Under the pieces are notes generated by a model, which worked only from the letters and a program-made list of their open reading frames with translations, searched no databases and had not been told where the DNA came from. This document shows positions 24,483-32,528 of a DNA stretch of 64,000 nt, piece after piece (the first letter of the stretch is position 1; each line of letters starts with the position of its first letter). A program made the translations under genes and the position numbers. The stretch is from Streptomyces alfalfae (GTDB lineage: Bacteria > Actinomycetota > Actinomycetes > Streptomycetales > Streptomycetaceae): NCBI RefSeq assembly GCF_004127445.1, contig NZ_QEXM01000042.1, positions 62,001 through 126,000 of the forward strand. The letters are read 5' to 3'.

Positions 24483-24511
24483 GGGCCGGGCACTCGTGGA
24501 GTGCCCGGCCC
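24483..24511 (+). terminator. Hairpin terminator after the HbhA-like gene
   Basis: GGGCCGGGCACTC and GAGTGCCCGGCCC form a perfect 13-base stem with a 3-base loop, 38 bases after the stop codon. No T-run follows, as is usual in Streptomyces. Confidence 0.75.
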
Positions 24512-24561
24512 GTTGACCGGGTAGCGGGTACCGTGGCCGCGTAATCGATGCGCCGAGACTG

Positions 24562-24912
24562 GTGGTGGACGTTGTGCTGATGCAGGGGTTCGCGAACTTC
24601 ATGTGGCTGCTTTCGCTGGCCCTGATCGTGTTCAGCGGATTCGCGCTCGTCGACGCCGCCGTCCGGCGCGAGGACGCCTATCGGGCCGCCGACAAGAAGA
24701 CCAAGCCGTTCTGGCTGATCATCCTCGGGCTCGCCTTCGTGGTGAACCTGATCTTCGACATCCTGTCGTTCCTGCCCATCATCGGCCTGATCGCCACGAT
24801 CGTGTACATGGTGGACGTGCGGCCCGCGCTCCGGCAGATCACCGGCCGTGGTGGCCGGCGCGGCGGCTCCAGCAGCGACGGACCGTACGGCCCGTACAAC
24901 GGCGGTCGCTGA
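24562..24912 (+). CDS. DUF2516 small membrane protein
   Basis: Up to 116 residues. Two membrane segments (FMWLLSLALIVFSGFALVDAA and FWLIILGLAFVVNLIFDILSF) plus a third short one are joined by a charged DKKTKPFW loop. The C-terminus is Gly/Arg/Tyr-rich. The family (DUF2516, Rv0476-like) is conserved in actinobacteria beside hbhA-type genes, with unknown function. Several in-frame starts are possible (GTG 24562, 24565, 24574; ATG 24580); the last gives the most natural N-terminus (MQGFANFMW), but no Shine-Dalgarno sequence decides. It has its own transcription unit, since a terminator lies between it and the HbhA-like gene. Confidence 0.82.
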   Translation: MVDVVLMQGFANFMWLLSLALIVFSGFALVDAAVRREDAYRAADKKTKPFWLIILGLAFVVNLIFDILSFLPIIGLIATIVYMVDVRPALRQITGRGGRRGGSSSDGPYGPYNGGR

Positions 24913-24923
24913 CCCCGGCCGCC

Positions 24924-26294
24924 TCAGCGACCGTGGCCGCCGGTCGCCCGGTCGAGGAGCAGCACGGCGACGTCGTCCGTCAGGTCGCCCCCGTTGAGGT
25001 CGCGGACCTCGTTCACGGCGGCCTCCAGGAGCGCCTCGCCGCGCAGCCCGGCGGCGATCTGGCGGCGGACCATCTCCACCATGCCGTCCTGGCCCAGGCG
25101 CTGGTTGCCCTGGCCGATACGGCCCTCTATCAGCCCGTCCGTGTAGAGCATCAGGCTCCACGTCCCGCCCAGCTCCACCTGCCGCCGAGGCCAGCGGGCG
25201 CGCGGCAGGAGACCGAGGGCGGGGCCCCCGTCCTCGTACGGAAGGAGCTCGGCGAGGCGGCCGTCGCGGGCGATCAGCGGCGCCGGGTGTCCGGCGAGGC
25301 AGAGCCCGGCGCGGCGGCCGTCGGGGGCGATGTCGACGGTGCAGAGCGTCGCGAAGATCTCGTCGTCGGCGCGCTCGTGCTCCAGGACCTTCTGCAGCGT
25401 GGACAGCAGCTCGTCGCCGCAGAGCCCGGCGAAGGTCAGGGCGCGCCACGCTATCCGCAGCTCCACGCCGAGCGCCGCCTCGTCGGGGCCGTGGCCGCAG
25501 ACGTCACCGATCATCACGTGCACCGAGCCGTCGGGGGTGCGCACGGTGTCGTAGAAGTCGCCGCCGAGCAGCGCGCGGGAGCGGCCGGGGCGGTAGTGGG
25601 CGGCGAAGCGCAGCGGTGAGCCGTCGAGGAGCGGCGTCGGCAGGAGGCCCCGCTCCAGGCGGGCGTTCTCCTGGGCGCGCAGCCGGGACTCGGTGAGCTG
25701 GCGCTGGGCGGCGTCGGCGCGCTTGCGCTCCACCGCGTACCGGACGGTGCGGCTGAGCAGCCGGCCGTCCAGCTCGTCGCGGAAGAGGTAGTCCTGGGCG
25801 CCGACCCGCACGGCCTCGGCGCCGCGCTCGGCGTCGCCGTTGGCGGTGAGGGCGAGGACCGCGTGCCGGGGCGCGAGCCGCAGCACGTGCTGGAGCGCGA
25901 CGAGCTCGTCGTCCGCCTCGGGGTCGTCGGGGCCTCCGGAGCCGCCGGGGCCACCGGGGCCGCCAGGAGCGACGGCGGGCGCGGGCAGGGCGAGGTCGAG
26001 CAGGATGCAGTGCACGTCGTCGGTGAGCAGCCGCTCGGCCTCGGTGAGGTTGCGGGCGGTGCGTACGCGGATGGGGTTGCCCGCCGAGTCGAGGAGCGCG
26101 GGCACGCTCAGGGAGCCGCCGGGATCGTCCTCGATCACCAGCAGGGTGAGCGGTGAGCCGTGGGGGCCGCCGTCGGTCTGACCGGCCGTGCCGGACGGGT
26201 TCAGGGCGAGCGCCCCGGCGTCCTGGCGGGGTGCGTGCGCCTGACCGCCTTCCGCGGCCGGGATCGCTCTCTGCCGCGGTATGGGTGCGGGCAT
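24924..26294 (-). CDS. Response-regulator-linked PP2C-type phosphatase (RsbU/SpoIIE-like)
   Basis: 456 residues. A receiver domain (about 48-195) contains VIEDD and the phospho-acceptor Asp100 in ILLDLALP. A helical linker follows (about 210-245), then a PP2C/SpoIIE serine phosphatase (about 250-456) with GGDFYDTV, GDVCGHGPDEAALG, LYTDGLIEGR and LTDDVAVLLL. Such proteins dephosphorylate anti-sigma-factor antagonists in response to a phosphorelay. The receiver carries an unusual Gly/Pro-rich insert (GGPGGPGGSGGPDDPE) after the Asp100 strand. ATG 26294 is chosen because AAGGA and a GGGAGGGAAGG tract precede it. No kinase, anti-sigma or sigma gene lies beside it. Confidence 0.87.
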   Translation of the reverse strand: MPAPIPRQRAIPAAEGGQAHAPRQDAGALALNPSGTAGQTDGGPHGSPLTLLVIEDDPGGSLSVPALLDSAGNPIRVRTARNLTEAERLLTDDVHCILLDLALPAPAVAPGGPGGPGGSGGPDDPEADDELVALQHVLRLAPRHAVLALTANGDAERGAEAVRVGAQDYLFRDELDGRLLSRTVRYAVERKRADAAQRQLTESRLRAQENARLERGLLPTPLLDGSPLRFAAHYRPGRSRALLGGDFYDTVRTPDGSVHVMIGDVCGHGPDEAALGVELRIAWRALTFAGLCGDELLSTLQKVLEHERADDEIFATLCTVDIAPDGRRAGLCLAGHPAPLIARDGRLAELLPYEDGGPALGLLPRARWPRRQVELGGTWSLMLYTDGLIEGRIGQGNQRLGQDGMVEMVRRQIAAGLRGEALLEAAVNEVRDLNGGDLTDDVAVLLLDRATGGHGR

Positions 26295-26648
26295 CGCTTG
26301 GTTTCCTTCCCTCCCCCCGAGGGCATGGTGCGACGCAGGTCGACGCAGCACCGACGACGGACCATAGCGGTAGCGGGGCCCCGAGTGGAATGGCGCGGGG
26401 CAATCGGCCACCGTCATATGCCGCATCCTGGAACGCAATTGGGCATGACGCGGTCCGCTTCCAATGACGAACATCACGCCCTTGGAGCCGAGCGGGACCC
26501 CGGCCCGTGCACTGGGTCACACCCGGCGGACGGCCACGTCACACCCCCCGCGCGCGGGCCACGACCCACCCCCACGCGCGGGCCACGCCACACCCCCACG
26601 CGGGCCACGTCACACCCCCGTGCCGCGCGGCCCCGGCGCGCCGCCCGG
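26295..26648. repeat. Intergenic region with degenerate 21-24-base tandem repeats
   Basis: 354 bases between the two minus-strand genes. Bases 26532-26624 contain four degenerate copies of a unit starting GGGCCACG followed by a CACCCCC-rich half. The remainder (26310-26500) is the leader and promoter area of the phosphatase gene, with slightly lower GC around 26360-26470. No coding frame is convincing. Confidence 0.55.
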
Positions 26649-27728
26649 CTACTTGTCGGGCCGGACCACGCCCAGGATCCGCATGGAGCCCGCCCCCGCG
26701 GTCGTGACGTCGCGGCCCGGCCGCGGGGCGTGCACGATCGTGCCGTCGCCCACGTACATCCCGACGTGGCTGGCGTCCGCGTGGTAGATGATCAGGTCGC
26801 CGGGGCGCATGTTCTTGATGTCGACGCGCGGCAGCCGCTTCCACTGCTCCTGCGAGGTCCGCGGAATGCCCTGCCCGGCCGCCGCCCACGCCTTCGAGGT
26901 GAGCCCGGAGCAGTCGTACGAACCCGGGCCCTCGGCGCCCCACACATAGGGCTTGCCGATCTGGGCCGTGGCGAACGCGATGGCCTTCTTGCCCTGCGGG
27001 GTGGCCTTGGCGCCGATGTCCTTCAGGACGCCCGAGTCCACCCACGCGGACTGCTTCTCGCGGGCCGCCGCCTTCTCCAGCTCGCGCAGCCGCTCCCGCT
27101 CCTTCTTCTCCAGCCGCGACTCAAGCTTTTCCGCGTCCGCGATCTTCTTCTTGATCTTCCTCTTCGACGCGGCCTTCGCCTTGCGGTTGGCTTCCAGCTT
27201 CTTCCAGCGGGCCGTGGCGTCCTCGGCGTAGATCCGCAGGTCCTCCTGCGTGCGGGACAGCTCGGTCAGCATGCTCTTGGTGGCCTTGTGGCCCTGCCGC
27301 ACGCGTCCGGCGCCGTCGAGGAACTCGCCGGGGTCGTCGCTCAGCATCAGCTGGGCCTCGTCCGGCATGCCACCGCCGCGGTACTGCGAGCGGGCCGCGG
27401 CGCCGGCGCGCGCCTTGAGCTTCTTCAGCTTCGCCCGGCCGTCGGCGATGTCCTCGGACAGCTTCACGATCTGCTCGGACTGCTTGTCGGCCTTCTCCTC
27501 GGCCGCGTTGTACGCGTCCGTCGCCACGCCCGCGTCGTGATAGAGCCTCTCGATCTCCTTGCGGACCTCTTCGAGGGACTCGTCCGACCGGGGCGTCGGA
27601 GCCGTCGGTCTCGTCGGGGACGAAGGGCTCGCGTGTGCCGCTCCCGGTGCGGTCACCACCACAGCCGTCGCGCAGATCAGCGCCACGGTCGCCGCCGTCG
27701 AGCATCGCTTGCCGGTCACGCCCTGCAC
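26649..27728 (-). CDS. Secreted NlpC/P60 endopeptidase with coiled-coil domain
   Basis: About 359 residues. A signal peptide (cleaved near AAHAS at about 35) is followed by a long Lys/Glu/Ala-rich coiled coil (about 50-225, RepA/RipA-like layout). The C-terminal NlpC/P60 domain contains the catalytic Cys in GSYDCSGLTSKAW and His in DASHVGMYVGDG. It cleaves D-Glu-diaminopimelate bonds in cell-wall stem peptides during growth or division. The exact start is uncertain: GTG 27728, GTG 27719 and TTG 27734 are all in frame and none has a clear Shine-Dalgarno site. It is monocistronic. Confidence 0.88.
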   Translation of the reverse strand: MQGVTGKRCSTAATVALICATAVVVTAPGAAHASPSSPTRPTAPTPRSDESLEEVRKEIERLYHDAGVATDAYNAAEEKADKQSEQIVKLSEDIADGRAKLKKLKARAGAAARSQYRGGGMPDEAQLMLSDDPGEFLDGAGRVRQGHKATKSMLTELSRTQEDLRIYAEDATARWKKLEANRKAKAASKRKIKKKIADAEKLESRLEKKERERLRELEKAAAREKQSAWVDSGVLKDIGAKATPQGKKAIAFATAQIGKPYVWGAEGPGSYDCSGLTSKAWAAAGQGIPRTSQEQWKRLPRVDIKNMRPGDLIIYHADASHVGMYVGDGTIVHAPRPGRDVTTAGAGSMRILGVVRPDK

Positions 27729-27900
27729 CCCCAAAAGAACCTGATTTACCGTCAGTAACTTGCGGTCGCTTCCGGGATGGTGCCATGTCGGCGCCCTTTT
27801 GCGACAGAGTGCTACGGCAACTCTGATCTCCCACCCGCCTCATGTGACGAACGGCACGCCGAGTTCGTTCCCCGCAGGTCACGGCCTTGGCCGGACGGAT

Positions 27901-28698
27901 TCACCCGGTCAGCGGCGCCAGCGCCTCCCACCGCACCGTCAGTTCCCCCTGCCGCCACCGCGAAGCCCCGTCGAGGACCGGCCAGTCGCCGCGGAGGTCG
28001 CGCGCCGCCCTGATCCAGCGCTGCCGCGCGCCGTAGGAGGCGTACGGGGCCGCCGCCGCCCAGGCCCGGTCGAAGTCCCGCAGGAACGCGTGGACCGGCT
28101 CGCCCGGCACGTTCCGGTGGATCAGCGCCTTCGGCAGCCGCTCGGCGAGATCGGAGGGGCGCTCCAGCGAGCCGAGCCGGGCCGCGAACGTCACCGAACG
28201 CGGCCCCTCGGGACCCAGCGCCACCCAGACGTGCCGCCGACCGATCTCGTCGCAGGTGCCCTCGACGAGCAGCCCGCCGGGTGCGAGGCGCGCGCGGAGC
28301 CGCTCCCAGACGGCGGCGACCTGGTCCTCGTCGTACTGGCGCAGGACGTTCGCGGCCCTGATCAGGGCGGGGCTGCCGGACAGGGGCACCTCGAAGCCGC
28401 CGTGGCGGAACGTGAGGCCTTCCCGCTCGTACGGCTTCGCGGCCGCGACCCGGGCCGGTTCGATCTCGACGCCCACGACACGCGTGCGTGGAGCGGCGGC
28501 CCGCAACCGCAGGAGGAGTTCGACGGCGGTCCAGGGGGCGGCGCCGTAGCCGAGGTCGACGGCCACGGGGTCGGGGGAGCGGCGCAGCGCCGCGCCGTGC
28601 GTGGCGGCGATCCAGCGGTCCATGCGGCGCAGGCGGTTCGGGTTCGTGGTCCCGCGCGTCACCGTTCCCACGGGGCGGGAAGGGGTACGCGGGGCCAT
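27901..28698 (-). CDS. Class I SAM-dependent methyltransferase-like protein
   Basis: 265 residues. A Rossmann-type SAM site is suggested by VAVDLGYGAAPWTAVELLLRL (motif I), RVVGVEIEPARVAAAKPY (motif II acid) and LLVEGTCDEIG (post-motif). The substrate is not recognisable. The family is conserved upstream of mshA in Streptomyces. ATG 28698 is preferred: TACCCT on the coding strand ends exactly six bases before it, pointing to a leaderless mRNA. The longer reading to 28752 would include that promoter element. It is divergent from mshA. Confidence 0.75.
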   Translation of the reverse strand: MAPRTPSRPVGTVTRGTTNPNRLRRMDRWIAATHGAALRRSPDPVAVDLGYGAAPWTAVELLLRLRAAAPRTRVVGVEIEPARVAAAKPYEREGLTFRHGGFEVPLSGSPALIRAANVLRQYDEDQVAAVWERLRARLAPGGLLVEGTCDEIGRRHVWVALGPEGPRSVTFAARLGSLERPSDLAERLPKALIHRNVPGEPVHAFLRDFDRAWAAAAPYASYGARQRWIRAARDLRGDWPVLDGASRWRQGELTVRWEALAPLTG

Positions 28699-28760
28699 GG
28701 GGAAAGGGTATGCGGCAGCGACGGTTGAGACGGCCGGGTAATGCTTTGGCAAAAAGGCCC

Positions 28761-28847
28761 CCGGAGGAAATGGAGCAGAAACCTCCGGTGTTCAGTCCTC
28801 TGGAGGTACGTACGCCCTCCCCGTCGTCATGCCCGTACGCAAGGAGG
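28761..28847 (+). promoter_or_regulatory. mshA leader with alternating GGAGG and CCTCC blocks
   Basis: In 87 bases before the mshA start, GGAGG occurs at 28763, 28802 and 28843 (the last is the ribosome-binding site) and CCTCC at 28782 and 28816. CCGGAGG (28761-28767) and CCTCCGG (28782-28788) make a perfect 7-base stem. The block at 28816 can pair either with 28802 or with the ribosome-binding site. This could form mutually exclusive structures; it has not been tested. Confidence 0.4.
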
Positions 28848-28855
28848 ACCGCCAC

Positions 28856-30202
28856 GTGAGCCAATACGTGTCCAGGCTCGGGCGTCGCTCCCCATCGGCC
28901 CCCTCACGGCTCCGCATGCCAGGCACCCCGCGGCGGCCCCGGCGCGTGGCCGTGCTGAGCGTGCACACGTCGCCCCTGCACCAGCCCGGCACGGGCGACG
29001 CGGGCGGCATGAACGTCTACATCGTCGAGCTGGCCAAGCGCCTCGCGGCGATCAACATCGAGGTGGAGATCTTCACCCGCGCCACCACCGGCGCGCTCCC
29101 GCCCGCCGTGGAACTCGCGCCCGGAGTCCTGGTCAGACACGTCGACGCGGGCCCCTACGAAGGCCTCGCCAAGGAGGAGCTGCCGGCCCAGCTCTGCGCC
29201 TTCACGCACGGCGTCATGCAGGCCTGGGCGGGCCACCGGCCCGGCTACTACGACCTCGTCCACTCCCACTACTGGCTCTCCGGCCACGTCGGCTGGCTCG
29301 CCGCCGAGCGCTGGGGCGTGCCCCTGGTGCACGCCATGCACACCATGGCCAAGGTCAAGAACGCCGCGCTCGCCGAGGGCGACACCCCCGAGCCCGCGGC
29401 CCGCGTCATCGGCGAGACGCAGATCGTGCGCGCCGCCGACCGGCTCATCGCCAACACCTCCGAAGAGGCCGGCGAACTCGTCCGCCACTACGAGGCCGAT
29501 CCCGGCAAGGTCGCCGTCGTCCACCCCGGCGTCAACCTCGACCGCTTCCGCCCCGCCGACGGCCGCGCCGCCGCACGCCACCGCCTCAGCCTGCCGCAGA
29601 ACGCGCTCGTCCCGCTCTTCGCGGGCCGCATCCAGCCCCTGAAGGCCCCCGACGTGCTGCTGCGCGCGGTCGCCGTCCTCCTGGACGAGCGGCCCGCCCT
29701 GCGCTCCAACATCGTCGTGCCCATCGTCGGCGGGCCCAGCGGCAGCGGCCTCGCCAAGCCGGAGGGCCTGCAGAAGCTGGCCGCGAAGCTGGGCATCGCC
29801 GATGTGGTCCGCTTCCAGCCGCCGGTGGGCCAGGACCAGCTCGCGGACTGGTTCCGCGCGGCCTCGGTCCTCGTGATGCCGTCCTACAGCGAGTCCTTCG
29901 GCCTCGTCGCCATAGAGGCGCAGGCGGCGGGCACGCCGGTCCTCGCGGCCTCGGTGGGCGGCCTCCCGGTGGCCGTGCGGGACGGCGTGACGGGCTTCCT
30001 GGTGTCCGGCCATGAACCCGCCCGCTACGCGCGCGTGCTCCGCGACTTCGCCGACCAGCCGCACCTCGCCGACAGCATGGGCCAGGCCGCGGCCCGCCAC
30101 GCGCAGTCCTTCGGCTGGGACACCGCGGCGTCCGTCACGGCGGACGTCTACACCGCGGCCATGCATGACTTCCGCCGTCACGTACGCTCGCACCATGGCT
30201 GA
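28856..30202 (+). CDS. mshA: D-inositol 3-phosphate glycosyltransferase, first step of mycothiol synthesis
   Basis: 448 residues, GT-B fold. It transfers N-acetylglucosamine from UDP-GlcNAc to 1L-myo-inositol 1-phosphate, starting mycothiol, the main low-molecular-weight thiol of actinobacteria. Diagnostic blocks are HTSPLHQPGTGDAGGMNVY near the N-terminus, HSHYWLSGHVGWLAAERWGVPLVHAMHTMAKVKN, FAGRIQPLKAPD and PSYSESFGLVAIEAQAAGTPVLA (UDP-sugar binding E-x7-E). GTG 28856 is used because AAGGAGG (28841-28847) is eight bases upstream; an ATG at 28829 would place that site inside the gene. Its end overlaps the YbjN-like gene by 8 bases. Confidence 0.95.
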   Translation: MSQYVSRLGRRSPSAPSRLRMPGTPRRPRRVAVLSVHTSPLHQPGTGDAGGMNVYIVELAKRLAAINIEVEIFTRATTGALPPAVELAPGVLVRHVDAGPYEGLAKEELPAQLCAFTHGVMQAWAGHRPGYYDLVHSHYWLSGHVGWLAAERWGVPLVHAMHTMAKVKNAALAEGDTPEPAARVIGETQIVRAADRLIANTSEEAGELVRHYEADPGKVAVVHPGVNLDRFRPADGRAAARHRLSLPQNALVPLFAGRIQPLKAPDVLLRAVAVLLDERPALRSNIVVPIVGGPSGSGLAKPEGLQKLAAKLGIADVVRFQPPVGQDQLADWFRAASVLVMPSYSESFGLVAIEAQAAGTPVLAASVGGLPVAVRDGVTGFLVSGHEPARYARVLRDFADQPHLADSMGQAAARHAQSFGWDTAASVTADVYTAAMHDFRRHVRSHHG

Positions 30203-30737
30203 GCGGACGGGTGTTTCGGCAGGCGGGAACGGTTCTTCGGGCGCGGGTCGCGCCGCCGCGGGTGAGGTCGTCGAGCGGACCCTCGACGACGCCGGCCTTG
30301 AGTGGGAGAGCCCCGAACCGGGCTCCTACGTGGTGAAGCTTCCGGGCACCAGGAAGCTCTCGACCACCCTGTCGATGATCGTCGGCAACCACTCGCTCTC
30401 CCTGAACGCCTTCGTCATCCGCCATCCGGACGAGAACCACGCGGCGGTGCACCGGTGGCTCCTGGAGCGGAACCTGCGCCTGTACGGCGTGAGTTACGCG
30501 ATCGACTCCCTCGGCGACATCTACCTGGCCGGCAAACTCCCGCTGGCCGCGGTCACCCCGGAGGAGCTGGACCGGCTCCTCGGATCGGTGCTCTCCGCCG
30601 CGGACGACTCCTTCAACACGCTCCTTGAGCTGGGTTTCGCCTCGGCGATCCGCAAGGAGTACGAGTGGCGGGTCTCGCGCGGTGAATCCACGCGGAACCT
30701 GGACGCGTTCACGCATCTGACCCGCCGCGAGGACTGA
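30195..30737 (+). CDS. YbjN-domain protein
   Basis: 180 residues. After a Gly/Ala-rich N-terminus, residues 25-165 form a YbjN/type III secretion chaperone-like fold (GSYVVKLPGTRKLSTTLSMIVGNHSLSLNAFVIRHPDENHAAVHRWLLERN). These proteins are conserved directly downstream of mshA in Streptomyces, with unknown function. The start overlaps the mshA stop by 8 bases, yet TACGCT lies exactly six bases before the ATG, so an internal leaderless promoter within the end of mshA is likely in addition to read-through. Confidence 0.87.
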   Translation: MAERTGVSAGGNGSSGAGRAAAGEVVERTLDDAGLEWESPEPGSYVVKLPGTRKLSTTLSMIVGNHSLSLNAFVIRHPDENHAAVHRWLLERNLRLYGVSYAIDSLGDIYLAGKLPLAAVTPEELDRLLGSVLSAADDSFNTLLELGFASAIRKEYEWRVSRGESTRNLDAFTHLTRRED

Positions 30738-30845
30738 GCGCCCCACCCCTTCCCCGCTCCACCCCGGCCGTGGCATGCTCCCGCCATCGCACATCTGAAC
30801 CCCGTTCATGGACGTGGACGAGGTGGAGCGGAAGGCGGCGGCAGC

Positions 30846-32528
30846 ATGGCGGACCACCCCAGCAGACGACGCGTGCTCGGCGGCGCGATGGCCGTGGCGG
30901 CGGCCACGACCGGCGCCGGCGCGGTCCGCGCCGCCGCCGCCGGGCCCGGCGAGGGCCCTGCCCAAACCCTGCCCATCTGGCGGGAGTTCGCCCGCGCCCC
31001 CTACACGCACCCCCAGATCCCCTACATCGGCCACGCCGGCTACCGCACCGGCCGCCACCCCTTCCCCCGCCCCCGGCGCGTCTTCGACACCCGCCACTAC
31101 GGCCTGCGGCCCGGCGGCGCGGCGGACGCGGCCCCCGCGATCAACCGGGCCCTCGCCGACGCCGGGCGGCACGGCGGCGGCACGGTGCTCGTGCCGCCGG
31201 GCACGCACCGCGTCGACGACGTCATCCGCGTGGCCCACGACCACGTCACCCTGCGCGGCGCGGGCAGCGACCGCACCACCCTCCTCGCCACCAAGAGCCT
31301 CACCGAGCTGATCGGCCCCTACGGCTCCCGCTACGGCGGCGACAAGTCGAGCTGGTCCTGGGCCGGCGGCCTCATCTGGCTCTGCCCGCAGGCCCGTTAC
31401 GACGAACTCACCACCGCCATCAAGGCCACGGCGTGGCCCTTCGAGGGCTGGACCGGCAACACGCGCGACGCATGGCGCACACTGACGCCGCTGGGCGCGG
31501 TGCGGCGCGGCTCCTGGGGCGCACGGGTGGCGGACGCGTCCCGACTCCGTGCGGGAGACCTCGTACTCCTGCGTCTGTCGGACGACCCCGGGCACACCCT
31601 TCTGGAGCACATGGCGGGCGGCGGACCCGGCCCCGAGGCGTACACCTGGGACGACAAGACGAAGCTCACCTCGTACGTCCCGTACGAGTGGCCCGTGAGG
31701 ATCGCCTCCGTCGACCGCCGCAGGCGCACAGTCACCTTCGAGCGCCCCCTGCCCCTCGACGTGCGCCCGGAGTGGGACCCGCGACTCACCACCCATGCGC
31801 GGGCCCTGACGGGCTCCGGCGTGGCAGGGCTCACCCTGGAGGCCGTCGAGACCCCGCAGGCCCCGCACCTCCTCGACAAGGGGTTCAACGGCGTCACGTT
31901 CCAGTGCGCGTACGACTGCTGGGCCGAGGACGTCGTCGTGCGCCACGTCGACAACGGCTTCGGCCTGGTCGCCGCCTCCGCCTGCACGCTGCGCCACACG
32001 CGCGTGACCGGCCGCGGCTCACACCACCCGTACTTCTGCCGCGAGGGCTCGCACGACAACCTGATCGAGGACTTCCGGATCGACGCCCGTACGGCCCCGG
32101 CCCCACCCGGCACACAACTGCACGGCATCAACGTCGAGGGCCTCTCGTCACACAACGTCTGGTCGCGCGGCCTCATGGAGATGGGCACCTTCGACAGCCA
32201 CCGCGGGATGCCCTTCGCGAACGTACGCACCGACATCACCGTCGAGAACGACGGCCGGCACGGCGGCGACGCGAGCGCGGGCCCCCTCTTCGGCGCGCGC
32301 TTCACGCACTGGAACATCCGCGTCACCAACGGCCGCGCGGGCCTCATGAAGATCGACGGCCTGGCGCCCTACAGCGCCACGGTCGGCCTCAACACCGTCC
32401 GCGAGTTCGACCAGATCGACCTACCGGACTTCACCGGCGACCTCCACGCGCGGCTGGAGCTGTACGGCACTACGGGTGTGGTGCGGCCACGGAATCTGCA
32501 CGAGGGGCAGCGGGGGGTGCGGGGATGA
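30846..32528 (+). CDS. Secreted right-handed beta-helix protein (pectate-lyase-like fold)
   Basis: 560 residues. The N-terminus has a twin-arginine signal (SRRRVLGGAMAVAAATTGAGAV), so it is exported folded. A pectate-lyase_3-like start (VFDTRHYGLRPGGAADAAPAINRALADAG...GGGTVLVPPGTHRV) leads into a parallel beta-helix with GAGSDRTTLLA and the later coils DCWAEDVVVRHVDNGFGLV. Proteins of this layout act on polysaccharides, but no catalytic set can be assigned. The 3' end overlaps the convergent MFS gene by 59 bases. Confidence 0.8.
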   Translation: MADHPSRRRVLGGAMAVAAATTGAGAVRAAAAGPGEGPAQTLPIWREFARAPYTHPQIPYIGHAGYRTGRHPFPRPRRVFDTRHYGLRPGGAADAAPAINRALADAGRHGGGTVLVPPGTHRVDDVIRVAHDHVTLRGAGSDRTTLLATKSLTELIGPYGSRYGGDKSSWSWAGGLIWLCPQARYDELTTAIKATAWPFEGWTGNTRDAWRTLTPLGAVRRGSWGARVADASRLRAGDLVLLRLSDDPGHTLLEHMAGGGPGPEAYTWDDKTKLTSYVPYEWPVRIASVDRRRRTVTFERPLPLDVRPEWDPRLTTHARALTGSGVAGLTLEAVETPQAPHLLDKGFNGVTFQCAYDCWAEDVVVRHVDNGFGLVAASACTLRHTRVTGRGSHHPYFCREGSHDNLIEDFRIDARTAPAPPGTQLHGINVEGLSSHNVWSRGLMEMGTFDSHRGMPFANVRTDITVENDGRHGGDASAGPLFGARFTHWNIRVTNGRAGLMKIDGLAPYSATVGLNTVREFDQIDLPDFTGDLHARLELYGTTGVVRPRNLHEGQRGVRG

